From positions 20,220,501-20,284,500 of the forward strand of contig NC_092323.1 in NCBI RefSeq assembly GCF_036785885.1: a DNA stretch of 64,000 bases, given 5' to 3'. The notes beneath the pieces are model-generated. The model ran no database searches, had not been told where the DNA came from, and worked only from the letters and a program-made list of their open reading frames with translations. The DNA comes from Coffea arabica (lineage: Eukaryota; Streptophyta; Magnoliopsida; Gentianales; Rubiaceae). This document shows, piece by piece, positions 11,712 to 21,393 of this stretch. The translations under genes and the position numbers were made by a program. Numbering within the stretch: position 1 is the stretch's first letter; each line of letters begins with the position of its first letter.

Positions 11712-11995
11712 GCATTCAAAACCCAATGTAGAGGCATCGAGTATTTTAGCTGTTCTAAGAAATTCTCTGAAAACTTCTTACTTCTAGTTTCTAAATCTTT
11801 CTGTTATCATATTTCAATATTTAAAAGATTTGAAGTTTGATTTCATCTCAAAGGCTCTACAATTTAAAGCTTCCGTTTCAAAGGTTACTCTGACTTTCTG
11901 TAAGTTCTTTATTATACTCATTCTTTTTATATTTATTAGCTTTATTATATACCTGGGTTGGTTCTGGCATTTTTTGAGATAAGTCTGAAATCCCA

Positions 11996-12229
11996 TTAAA
12001 ACGTTTGGAGGTAGAATTTCTTTTTGAGGTCCAAACCATTGCCACCAATGATTAAATCAAATTGGGAATTCTCTCTTGCAAGTTTCTTTGAATGTGAAGA
12101 ACCATGAATGATTGAAAGGTCTATACAAAAAAGCACGATACGATGCCATTTTGTAATCTTGATAAGTGAATCCATCTGGAATAAACCTAACTGAGAAGGA
12201 TTTTTTTGAATAAAGAGAAGTTCATTCAT
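11996..12229 (-). pseudogene. Viral late-ORF remnant (minus strand)
   Basis: An open 77-codon frame follows the ORF at 12276-12695 on the minus strand and looks like its continuation after a break. It contains a segment rich in aromatic and hydrophobic residues (KWHRIVLFCIDLSIIHG). It stops close to where the plus-oriented piece begins, so the inversion junction probably lies near 11900-12000. Confidence 0.35.
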
Positions 12230-12275
12230 TATGAGAACAAACTTTCTTTATAATGCATTTTGAATGGCTGATTAT

Positions 12276-12695
12276 TTATGAGTTCTTTTTATCTGGAATA
12301 GGGAAAATTTCCATAGATTGAGTATCTGTGAGAATTAATTCATAATAATCTAAATTTTTGGATGGGTCATCTGGTTGCCAAAAGCATTTTGAAGGGAAAA
12401 GTCTTTGAATAAAGGAATTGAGTGTATTATAAAGAGTTATTTCTTGAAATCTAGTTAAAGTAATGTATTGAGTAAAGGGTTTGGAGAAATAGGGATTTTC
12501 ATTGGTTTTCTCCGGGGTTCTTGAAATTTGTTGAATTGGTCTTATTTGAGAAGTAGTTGGAGTACGAGCAACTTGACTATAAGTCAATGCTAGAAAATCT
12601 TGCAATAATTGAAATCTATTTTGAGTTACAGGAGTAAAACTTATCTCATAATCTTGAGGAGTCTTAGGTCTAGAACTTCCTGCTTTTGAATCCAT
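12276..12695 (-). pseudogene. Viral ORF downstream of RT, unknown function (N-terminal part)
   Basis: An ATG-started frame of 139 codons lies on the minus strand 13 nt after the previous ORF. It has a polar Thr/Ser/Pro-rich first half and a more ordered second half ending in acidic and hydrophobic residues. Its place after RT/RNase H is where caulimoviruses and solendoviruses encode the translation transactivator or other late protein, but I see no diagnostic motif and do not assign that function. Confidence 0.45.
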
Positions 12696-12708
12696 AATCT
12701 TGCAAAAT

Positions 12709-13065
12709 TTAACAAATAATACAACTTAATTTTTGTTTTTTCTCTCTGATCTCATAATTATATCCTTCTATTGACTCATCATCTTCTCCATGGACTCTTT
12801 TAGCCCATTCTCTTTGTAATATTGTAAGATCAATCATTCTCCTTTTTGCAAAACATCGTTCTCTAATACTAATAATAGCTTTTGAAGGTCTCATCTTCAC
12901 TTCATCATATTTTGGAATATCATAGACTTCAATTCTCTTAATTTTTTCTCCTTGAACTACATAATGTATTGTATCTCTTGAAATAATACGAAGATATTTT
13001 TTCGTATTATTTTTATCATTGTATCTTTTTCGGATTGCCTTGAGCAATTGCTTACTTTGCTCCAT
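12709..13065 (-). CDS. Small basic viral ORF of unknown function
   Basis: An intact 118-codon frame on the minus strand starts with ATG just downstream of the RNase H region. The product is Lys/Arg-rich throughout, including a highly charged middle, and ends in a Cys-containing tail (LSCIIC). It is ORF-like in length and spacing (13 nt before the next ATG). It may be a separate late ORF or the degraded end of the polymerase polyprotein. No family recognised. Confidence 0.4.
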   Translation of the reverse strand: MEQSKQLLKAIRKRYNDKNNTKKYLRIISRDTIHYVVQGEKIKRIEVYDIPKYDEVKMRPSKAIISIRERCFAKRRMIDLTILQREWAKRVHGEDDESIEGYNYEIREKKQKLSCIIC

Positions 13066-13161
13066 TTCCCTGTAGAAACTCTCTTGTCAAAAAATCAGGA
13101 AGAGAATATTTTCTCCTTTGATAAATTCTGTTTCAAAATCAAATACTGATAAAATTGCTTG

Positions 13162-13884
13162 CTATCTAGCAAAAATTTGTTTTGAAACTATATTTTGAAC
13201 ATCTTTTTGTAAAACTTCTTTTGCCGATTTACAATCTATTCTAAGTAAAAAAATTTTGTTGTACAAATCATCTTGAAATTTTGATATACATAATACTATA
13301 GATAAAATCTCCTTTTTAATAGTAGAATAATTCTTTTGTGGATCAGACCATGTTCCTGAATGAAATCTAACTAATTCTTCTTTTAAATCATCTAGTCTTT
13401 GTTTCAAGATTCCTCCATATCCTAATTCTGATGCATCGGTTTCTATTATCATAAAAGCTTTAGGATGAGGAAGACATAAACATGGTAACGATTCAATTTT
13501 TTCTTTAAGATATCTAACCTTTTGAGTATGTTCTTCAGACCATGGTTTAGGATTTTTCTTTAATCTATTAAATAATATGGAACATTCTTGTCTTAATTTA
13601 GGAAAGAAATTTGCAATATAATTTAAACATCCTAAAAATCTTTGCAATTGATTTTTCTCTTTTATTTCATCTGGAAATTTATTTGCAAATTCTAAAACTC
13701 TATTTATTGGCTTTATTGTTCCTTTATCTATATCATGTCCTAAAAATCTTATTTTAGTTTGGAATAATTTCATTTTAGATGCGTATACTACCAATCCATT
13801 TTTCTTAACTACCTTTAAAAATATATTTAGATGTTTAAAATGTTGTTCTAAAGATTCTGAAAATATTAACATATCATCAATATA
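13162..13884 (-). pseudogene. Viral reverse transcriptase (C-terminal half) and RNase H
   Basis: This minus-strand frame holds the RT active-site box YIDD (13873-13884) and then the RT thumb region (FLGHDI, then LQRFLGCLNYIANF), followed by RNase H. The RNase H part has its first catalytic Asp in ETDAS and a GYGG stretch, with later motifs around NYSTIKKEIL. These are characteristic of caulimovirid polymerases, which copy pregenomic RNA in the cytoplasm. A stop codon a few codons upstream of YIDD separates it from the RT fingers/palm part at 14009-14392, and the C-terminal end is cut at 13162. Confidence 0.88.
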
Positions 13885-14008
13885 GACTATACTAATGAAC
13901 TATAAGGGTTGAATATATCATTCATTATATTTTGAAATTCTAAAGGTGCATATTTTAATCCAAATGGCATTACTTTCCACTCATAATGGCAAAAAGGTGT
14001 TGTGAATG

Positions 14009-14392
14009 CTATCTTATATCTATCTTCAGAGCTATTATTATTTGCCAATATCCTAATTTTAAATCAAATTTTGAAAATATCTTTGCATTATGTAACCTAT
14101 TTAATAAATCCTTTTTATTTGGAATTGGATATCTAATCCATTGCAAAACTTTATTTAATGGTTTATAATTAATAACTAATCTTGGAACTCCTCTTTCTTT
14201 TTCAGCTTGATTCATAACATAAAAAGCTGCACAACTCCAAAGTGATTTTGAAAGTGTTATTAATCCTTTATCCATTAATGTTTTTATTTCTTTCTTACAA
14301 AATTCTAGTAATTCAGTATTCATTTGTATAGGTCTAGCTTTTGTTGGAATATTTTTCTCATCAAAATCCTTTTCATAAGGCAAATTTATCAT
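14009..14392 (-). pseudogene. Viral reverse transcriptase, fingers/palm part
   Basis: The minus-strand frame carries the RT N-terminal motifs: the proline-containing entry segment, SLWSCAAFYV, RLVINYKPLN, YPIPNKKDLL, and the first catalytic Asp in FSKFDLKLGYWQI. These match the RT domain of caulimovirids. The frame stops at 14009; the missing stretch to YIDD is out of frame or contains a stop. It is not translatable as one enzyme. Confidence 0.88.
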
Positions 14393-14431
14393 ATGTTGTT
14401 TTCTATCCCAAAAGGCATTCGGAATGTCTAC

Positions 14432-14990
14432 TCAAACTTCTTTTTTAATTAAATCTTCCAATTCTAAAATTCTTTTTTGCATTTTTATTTCTTTTAATTG
14501 TTCTTCAATTTTTAAATAAAATTTTTCTTCCTTTATGTAATTTATATATTGTTTAATTCTAGTAATAGTATTTATTGTTTTATAAATAGAGGATGATTGT
14601 AATATTTGTAATTCCCTTTGTCTAATTGGAGTTAAAAATTTAAAAGTAATAGTTTTTCCCATAATATTAGTAGAGACTCCTTCATATCCTACTGAAAATG
14701 GATATATTTGAATTAAAAAGGGTGTTCCTAATATTATATCATTACTTATATTTTTTACAATTAAAAAATTATGTCTAAGACAATAATTGTTATTACATAT
14801 TGATCCTTTTGTAAATTTATATTTTACTTGTAAATTTTCTCCATTTACTGCCATTAATGTTTCATTTGTTCTTTCACAGTATTTTGTGAGAATTATTCAT
14901 TCTTTTATACAGCTTGAATCTGCTCAACTATCCAATAAAGCTACACATGTTTCTTTAAAATCTTCTACTATTATTGTGACTAAAGCATAC
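14432..14990 (-). pseudogene. Viral aspartic protease, active-site nonsense mutation
   Basis: The C-terminal half of a retropepsin-like protease is seen in the ORF 14432-14854, including the conserved hydrophobic-hydrophobic-G motif in IILGTPFL. Just upstream in the same region the active-site loop reads ALLDS followed by TGA, where the Gly of D-S/T-G is expected. The protease releases capsid and polymerase from the polyprotein in this family; here it is inactivated at its catalytic loop. Confidence 0.7.
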
Positions 14991-15119
14991 CACTTTTGAA
15001 ATGTCATTTTTTTCTATTATATTTAGATATTGTTGTTCATTTACTGGTTTTTCTGGAATAATTATTTCTTCTGTAGTTAATGTTTTTGAAGTAGAAGGTT
15101 GATCTTTTTTATTTTCTAT

Positions 15120-15240
15120 TAATGTCATTTTGGATTTCTAAATCTTTAGTTTTTAATTCTATAATTTCTTGTTGTAATTGTTTCACTTGAGTCTTTAAAT
15201 CATTAATTTCTGTTTGAAGATCTTTAGTAGTTTCTTTTTT
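15120..15240 (-). pseudogene. Coiled-coil stretch between capsid and protease
   Basis: On the minus strand the translation shows clear heptads of Leu/Ile with Lys/Glu/Gln (DLQTEINDLKTQVKQLQQ and on). Coiled-coil proteins occur in caulimovirids (for example the virion-associated protein), but whether this is one, or a linker of the polyprotein, cannot be decided. The frame is short and broken on both sides. Confidence 0.45.
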
Positions 15241-15403
15241 TCATACTATTTATATTAGGATATTTATCTATTAATTTTGAAATACTAAATGGTTCAATTA
15301 TTTTTGGCATCTTATCTTCTTGTATGATTAAACTCTTTAATCTTTCTAAATATTCTTTTTTAAATGATCATCAATTTTTTCTATTATATCTAATAAAAAT
15401 TCT

Positions 15404-16087
15404 TTATCTTCCTTTTTTTGTAATTACATTTATGTATTTTGGGTTTGTAATTACATTTATATATTTTGGATTATTTGAACAATTACAATCTTCTTCACCA
15501 TCTGAACTACTTATATCATTGTAATAATTATCTTCTGTACTTTGTTCTTTTTCATTTATTAATAAGTTTATTAATTTATTCTTTATTTCTTCGTCTTCTG
15601 CACAGATTTCATTTATTTTTTCTTTTAATTTACATTTATTTGCTTTATGTCCTACTTTCCCACATTTATAACAAACAATTTTCTTTTTATAGAATTTTTT
15701 GCTTTTCTTTTTCTCATAATTTTCATCTTTATTAGATTTTTTATATCTTAAGTATTTTTTGTCCTTTTTACTTTTCTTTTTATATGTTGATGGTGATTTA
15801 ATTCTTTTTATACCAAATGCTTCACAAAATGATCCTACTTCTTTTGTTTTAGAACCATACTTAATCTGAAGTTTTAATTCTGAACATAATATTAAACATT
15901 CTTTTTTCACAAAAGCAAATAATTGTCCAAAAGTAATATTTTCAAACGAAATAACATCTGTTCCTATTTCTTTTTGTAAGTTATCCATTATCCTTTGTGA
16001 AAATAAACTTGGTAATCTTGTAATAAATATTTCTTTCCAAAATGAAACATTACAATTTGGTCTTCTTAATACATTTGTTAATAACAT
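15404..16087 (-). pseudogene. Viral capsid protein C-terminal part with CCHC zinc knuckle
   Basis: A 227-codon minus-strand frame has a helical capsid-like N-terminal part (about residues 1-95), a strongly basic region (about 102-137), then the zinc knuckle CYKCGKVGHKANKC (139-152), and an acidic Ser/Asp-rich tail (about 185-210). This order (basic tract, CCHC, acidic tail) is typical of caulimovirid coat proteins, which package the genome. The last part contains a direct duplication (NPKYINVIT twice in tandem). The frame lacks its natural start. Confidence 0.85.
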
Positions 16088-16352
16088 ATCTTTGTACTAT
16101 CTAAAGTCTGACAAAGTTGGACATCTTAAATTTGTTAAAAATGTTTTATTCGCATTTAACTCTTCTTTTGGATTCCCTACAAAATACATTACTATTATTA
16201 CAATTAAAAATTCTGCAGCATCTGATTGTACTTGAATATTTCCTTAATCATCTTTAATATATTGTGTATGATCTAGTATTGATAATTTATCTTGAAGTGT
16301 TAAAGCATTATTACTACTACTACTTGATATAATTTTTTAATATCATCCAAAT

Positions 16353-16781
16353 TTATATTATTACTACTACTACTACTTGATTTAGCTTCTCTACCTTTTT
16401 AAAAGGGGATGCAATTATATCTCCTTGTCCTATATTAATTTTTACTTCTTGTAATGGAGGATGAATTGAAGTTATTACTTGATCGTCTTTTAATTTCCAT
16501 TTTTTATATAAATTAGTTTGAACATTTATTTGTGGAGTATTATATGCATCATCTATTCCTACTTTTGAAATATAGAATGATAACCAAGCAAAGAAAGGAA
16601 AATCAAACTTTCTTATCTCTAATTTTTTCTTCCATTCTAATATTAATTTTTCTTTACATTTAGAAGATAATTGAAAAAACCAAATTCTTTTTTCTGTATT
16701 TTCTTCATCATCAAAATCTTCTTGTAAGTATTTATGATTTATTTTATATTCTCTAATTATTACATTTATTTCTGCTTTCAT
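16353..16781 (-). pseudogene. Probable viral capsid/polyprotein N-terminal region
   Basis: An open minus-strand frame of 142 codons lies between the movement-protein and zinc-knuckle frames. It has alternating basic and acidic segments and two aromatic clusters (KRIWFFQL, FPFFAWLSFYI). Position and continuity with the capsid part suggest the same polyprotein; an imperfect direct repeat rich in TACTAC (about 16310-16378) disrupts the join. No catalytic motif. Confidence 0.5.
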
Positions 16782-16865
16782 TTGAGAATGTGTTGGAGAA
16801 TATTCTGATTGATTTTGATTAACTACTTCTGGAACAGGAGTTTTAAACTTAAATGTTGAAGAACT

Positions 16866-17571
16866 TTATAAAGGAAAATTTGTATCAACTGATTCGTAAC
16901 TAGATTGTCTAGCTGGCATCCAAGAATGGCTTGAAGTTGAAGATCTTTCTCTAAATGAGGCAAATCTCATTAAAATTTTTCCATCAGGTTCTTCTATAAT
17001 ATCTTCTGGATTTGTTTGTTCTATATTTCTTGGTATTTGTGAATTTTGTATTATAAACTCACTAGGTATAGTGATTTCATTCCATTTTAGTCTTTTTGGA
17101 GTATAAGTAGTAGGTCTATCTGCATCAACCTGTAATAATGTTGTTTTTTCTTTTAAAGTTGGAGTCATAATGAATTTTGGATTTAATAATGAAGACAAAG
17201 GTCTATAATACATTCTGTAAATTACAACAAAATTCTTTGTATGTTTTTCAAATTCATCACCTTGTAAATGAATATCTAATATTACTGAATTCAAAACATG
17301 TGGATCAGTTAAATCTACTGAAAAATTTGGAGCACAATTAAAGTAAATTGGTCCATTACATACATTTGTTTGAATCATAGATAAAAGTGAAGTTTTATAT
17401 CTTTTAAGTCTTATGTCTCTTAAAGCTAAATATATAGGAGCATCTACTCCTAGATGGAATAAAGGTTTTACTGCAACCTGAATTAATCCTATATGAATAT
17501 ATCTATATCCTTTACTAAGATACTTTTGAATTGTATTATGATTTAATAATGGAATGGATTGATATTCTTCT
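16866..17571 (-). pseudogene. Viral movement protein (30K superfamily), truncated
   Basis: The minus-strand sequence from the junction at 17571 and the open frame 17378-16866 encode the core of a 30K-type movement protein: strands around FSVDLTDPHVLNSVILDIHL, then IYRMYYRPL, a segment ending in TLLQVDADRPT, and a Ser/Thr-rich C-terminal tail. Such proteins open plasmodesmata for cell-to-cell spread. The N-terminus is cut by the junction with the 257-bp repeat. A near-identical truncated copy lies at 19989-20458. Confidence 0.75.
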
Positions 17572-17923
17572 TAAAGAAAATCATTGATAAGTATAAAAAA
17601 AGGCAAAAAATAAAAAATAGTAGTGTTGTCTTTATGCAACTAAAATAAAAAATTGAAAAATAAATGAGTCTTTTAAAACACATATGCTTTCATGCCAACT
17701 ATTTCAATATGACAATTAAAGATGAGACAGCAAATTTAAGGTTTACTGCTAGACTTATGTTATATTAGATATCTTAATGTTTTAACCTTTTGAATTTTTT
17801 TCGACAACTTTATTTAGATAATAAGAATCATGGTTGTTACTCTTAGGATTTTGTACTTATTTTTCATAAATTCTATTGAACCGAGTCCATATAGCAATAA
17901 AAGTTAAAACTAAATAATATTGA
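17102..17923. repeat. 822-bp segmental duplication, copy A
   Basis: It contains the movement-protein end of the viral block (17102-17571), the right 257-bp repeat (17572-17828) and 95 bp of further flank ending near TAAATAATATTGA. The copy at 19989-20812 is nearly identical, with only scattered substitutions and one or two extra A in homopolymers. The two copies share no sequence beyond these borders. Confidence 0.9.
17572..17828 (+). repeat. 257-bp direct repeat flanking viral insertion, right copy
   Basis: It is in the same orientation as 10823-11079 and closely matches it, differing only in A-run lengths and a few substitutions. It begins exactly where viral homology ends, so the virus sits between two copies of this host-like segment. 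Confidence 0.85.
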
Positions 17924-17927
17924 TTGA

Positions 17928-18356
17928 GTGTTGACTGATATACTGGATGTCATGTGTATGTTCTATTCGGCAAAATTGTTGGGTAGAACCTATGTGTGTC
18001 GCCTGGGTTCGATAGACTTGGTATTGGCTGAGTTTGTGGTTGATGTATTTTCCAAGAAGTTCGATGCGAGGCTTCAAAATCCAGGTCTTTATGAGATTTA
18101 CTGCGATGGATTTGAAGTAAAAGCCGATGCCATACCTCGTAGCAGTTGGGCGACATATAAATACTTCCTGACCGCTGCAACTAAGCCAAAAACTGATTCT
18201 CAGCCAAGAAGCACAGGGATTGATAGGCAGGAGGTTGGGTCACGACATATTCAGTTTACTGATGAGGACGAACCAGGTTGCTCTACATTGCCTAGAGGAA
18301 CTGGAACACACACATGCTTTAATGATGAGGATGACGCAGACGAAGAGCTGCAGTGA
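17928..18356 (+). CDS. Gene-like fragment of unknown origin (possible captured host gene)
   Basis: An open frame of up to 142 codons stands out from its AT-rich neighbours by a balanced codon composition. It encodes an ordered first half (VVDVFSKKFDARLQNPGLYE, then YCDGFEVKADAIPRSSW) and an acidic, Ser/Thr-rich end with DEDE and DDADEEL stretches and a natural stop. It begins directly after the duplicated viral/flank segment, so the N-terminus is probably lost. I do not recognise the parent gene. It may be a captured host exon or processed copy. Confidence 0.45.
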   Translation: MLTDILDVMCMFYSAKLLGRTYVCRLGSIDLVLAEFVVDVFSKKFDARLQNPGLYEIYCDGFEVKADAIPRSSWATYKYFLTAATKPKTDSQPRSTGIDRQEVGSRHIQFTDEDEPGCSTLPRGTGTHTCFNDEDDADEELQ

Positions 18357-18529
18357 AAGTTTTACAATTCTTGCTTCAATAATTCTGTAAATTGAATTTG
18401 TTTAAGCAACTGGAGAGTTAGGGATTATGAACCTTGAGCGCATGGGGAATACTAGAGAATGTGAAGCTTCAAATATGAAGGACAAAAAATACCTCTATTC
18501 TTTGAAAAAAAAAAATCTAAAGGTATTAA

Positions 18530-18960
18530 AGCATTAAGAACTTCTAAAATTTTATAATCTAGACTACCCAATCCTGATTCTTTATATTTTTCAGATACTT
18601 ATCTACAAAATTTTCTTCACTTTTACGGCTATATTTATTGGATTTAGCTAATAATATTGTTCCCCAACTTATTTTTCACTAGCATCTATTTCTATTATTA
18701 TATAGTCACTTTTTTCATTTATACTAATAATGCGTAATGCTTCATTCATTATCATTACTATCAATGCTTATCACATCTATCATGTCATCTAATTCATCTA
18801 GAATTTTTACTCTCTCTAAATTTTTATTATATATATTAAGTGATTTATTTGCTAAATGATTAGGTTGTCTACAAATATAGCAATTACATTTTTTTATTGC
18901 TAGATTTTTTAACATATCTATTGGATTTTCTACCCTTTGGTAACTTTTACTTTTTCTTAT
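18530..18960 (-). pseudogene. Badnavirus-like relic: zinc finger fused to RNase H remnant
   Basis: On the minus strand at about 18842-18890 the translation contains CNCYICRQPNH, matching the C-x-C-x2-C-x4-H finger typical of badnavirus-type capsid proteins (the last Cys is lost). About 150 bp further along the same strand, IIIEIDAS (about 18680-18720) resembles the first RNase H motif, followed after a shift by WGTILLA. The protease and RT that should lie between are missing. A different caulimovirid from the one at 11080-17571. Confidence 0.5.
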
Positions 18961-19560
18961 AAATTTTGTCTTTATATATTTCTTTCTAATATATTAATCA
19001 TATTTATCAAGTCTTTCTAATTTTCTATAATACTTTTTTCTCCTTCTTTCTTCTCTATACTGTTATAGAGTATATATATAACTTTTCTACAAAATCCATA
19101 ACTTAACTTTTTAAGTGTTTTTTGCATATCTATTTCTAGACATTTCTCTAAAATAATTCATTGTAAACATTACTCGTAGACCTACTCCTAGATTTTGTCA
19201 ATAATTTCTTTCTTTCTATTTCTTTTCTATTTCTCTTTCTAGATTTTCAGACAATTTTTTATGGTATCCATCTGCTATAGCTTCATCAAATTCTCTTTTT
19301 GTTTTTTGAAGCTAAATTTAAATAGTTTTGACTAAATTCTTTTATATATTTATAGCTTACTAAAGTTTTTTTTTTTAAAGCATCCATTATCCTGAGCTGT
19401 AATCCACTATCAAGTATCACAATAGGATCATGTCACAAAATTTGGCTTAACAAACAACTTTTCCCAAGCTAATGGAAGGTAACACGCAACTCCTAAGACA
19501 GTTTATGAATACCTGCTAACCCAAAGGATCCAAGTCATTTCCTTGAGCCTAAGCCACAAG
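18961..19560. other. AT-rich region, probable viral relic without clear motif
   Basis: The plus strand is pyrimidine-rich and the minus strand A-rich and lysine-coding, as in the neighbouring virus-derived DNA, but frames are badly broken and no family motif can be claimed. The part 19380-19560 is less AT-rich and may belong to the gene-like fragment that follows. Confidence 0.35.
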
Positions 19561-19588
19561 GGTGATGGCGGTAGTAGATTCACTCATC

Positions 19589-19988
19589 TCAGAACGGCCA
19601 AAAGATCTTCCACCACCATCTTTTCTTCTTACTTTCCATCTCGTCAACCTTCTTGTTGACCCGTTCAACCTCATCCTTCAGTTCTTCAATCCTTCCTTTC
19701 AACTCCTTCACATCACCACCTATCTGTTTTACGGACTCTTTCAGGGAACTCAACTCTGCTTCTAATACATGGATTCGTCTCTTTGTGAGGTAATCCGAAA
19801 CATGTTGATATATCTTCCTCAGCTTGTGTCGAATGCCTCCTCCAAAGAAGTCGCCTTTATGTCCTCTGCCTCCTGCTTCTTCGGATTTGGCACCATTGTT
19901 ATTGGTGTCAGTGTGCTTCTCGGCGGTGGTGGTGGACTCTGGAATGGGCTTGTTGAGAGTCTTAGGTTTGTTGGGAGTCTTAGTGGAC
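19589..19988 (-). pseudogene. Coiled-coil gene fragment (non-viral composition)
   Basis: A continuous minus-strand frame runs from the junction at 19988 to a TGA at 19589-19591, about 130 codons. It has a Pro/Thr-rich start, a Gly-rich part (GGRGHKGDFFGGGIRHKL), then a strong coiled coil with Leu/Val/Ile heptads (EAELSSLKESVKQ to NKKVDEME), and a very basic/aromatic end (KKKRWWWKIFWPF). Base composition is much less AT-rich than the viral DNA. The start is cut at the junction with viral copy B. Probably a captured host gene fragment; parent unknown. Confidence 0.45.
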
Positions 19989-20812
19989 TATAAGTAGTAG
20001 GTCTATCTGCATCAACCTGTAATAATGTTGTTTCTTCTTTTAAAGTTGGAGTCATAATGAATTTTGGATTTAATTGTGAAGACAAAGGTCTATAATACAT
20101 TCTGTAAATTACAGCAAAATTCTTTGTATGTTTTTCAAATTCATCACCTTGTAAATGAATATCTAATATTACTGAATTCAAAACATGTGGATCAGTTAAA
20201 TCTACTGAAAAATTTGGAGCACAATTAAAGTAAATTGGTCCATTACATACATTTGTTTGAATCATAGATAAAAGTGAAGTTTTATATCTTTTAAGTCTTA
20301 TATCTCTTAAAGCTAAATATATAGGAGCATCTACTCCTAGATGGAATAAAGGTTTTACTGCAACCTGAATTAATCCTATATGAATATATCTATATCCTTT
20401 ACTAAGATACTTTTGAATTGTATTATGATTTAATAATGGAATGGATTGATATTCTTCTTAAAGAAAATCATTGATAAGTATAAAAAAAAGGCAAAAAAAT
20501 AAAAAATAGTAGTGTTGTCTTTATGCAACTAAAATAAAAAATTGAAAAATAAATGAGTCTTTTAAAACACATATGCTTTCATGCCAACTATTTCAATATG
20601 ACAATTAAAGATGAGACAGCAAATTTAAGGTTTACTGCTAGACTTATGTTATATTAGATATCTTAATGTTTTATCCTTTTGAATTTTTTTCGACAACTTT
20701 ATTTAGATAATAAGAATCATGGTTGTTACTCTTAGGATTTTGTACTTATCTTTCATAAATTCTATTGAACCGAGTCCATATTGCAATAAAAGTTAAAGCT
20801 AAATAATATTGA
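19989..20812. repeat. Segmental duplication, copy B (viral end plus host flank)
   Basis: Second copy of 17102-17923: truncated movement-protein sequence on the minus strand (19989-20458), the third 257-bp repeat (20459-20717) and the short flank. The ORF 19819-20265 on the minus strand is a chimera that starts in the viral movement protein and runs into the adjacent gene-like fragment in another frame. Confidence 0.9.
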
Positions 20813-21393
20813 AATTTGTAAGTTACATGAGTTTCTATTAGTTATATATTTTAAAGCAAAGAATACCGTTTTCAATGATGATACAAAGTAAAAAACTCAT
20901 AATGTAAAAAATAAAAGTTATCTCATAATGTTATATTAAATATTCTTAAAAAAAAAAAAGAAACAGCTTTTTCTTGTTAATTTTGAGAAGGAAATCACTT
21001 CATATGTTGCACAATAAAGTAGACAACAAACTAAAGAATGGATGAAGAAAGAAAGTCTATAAAGCTTGTACACCATACAACTCTTTACTATTTTTACCAA
21101 TTTTGTTATTACTTGTATAAGAATTTGTAGAATTTTTTTCAATCTTTTTGTTTAGAATTTAAAATTTGATGGTCTAATATATAATTTTCAACTTAATCAA
21201 TTGAAAATCTTTTCAAAGCCATAGTCATGGTTTTGCACTTGATAGTGGATTCTTTTCTTTTCTGATTTGCTCTAAGAACTATAAAATAGGACCAATTCAA
21301 CTTTAAACATCAATAGATTCGTTGACATTTGATTTTTCTTGCATATAATGACATTAATTTTGATTTAAGTTCAATATCATAAATTTAAGCAAC
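20813..21393. other. AT-rich DNA, probable Helitron interior
   Basis: No coding frame. It lies immediately upstream (5') of a Helitron-type 3' terminus at 21408-21436 and is probably the distal part of that element. Confidence 0.35.

Larger units (their letters stand above)
11080..17571. mobile_element. Endogenous pararetrovirus (Caulimoviridae), rearranged and defective
   Basis: The block carries capsid, protease, reverse transcriptase/RNase H and movement-protein-like sequence of a plant DNA pararetrovirus. No integrase or LTRs are seen, as expected for this family. It consists of two opposed pieces. About 11080-11990 reads on the plus strand (end of a late ORF, a small ORF, a TATA promoter and a leader). 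About 12000-17571 reads on the minus strand (movement protein, capsid, protease, RT/RNase H, then two further ORFs). All large frames are split by stops or shifts, so it is a fossil. The RT, CCHC finger and extra downstream ORFs suggest a solendovirus/cavemovirus-like relative, but I cannot place the genus by eye. Confidence 0.88.
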
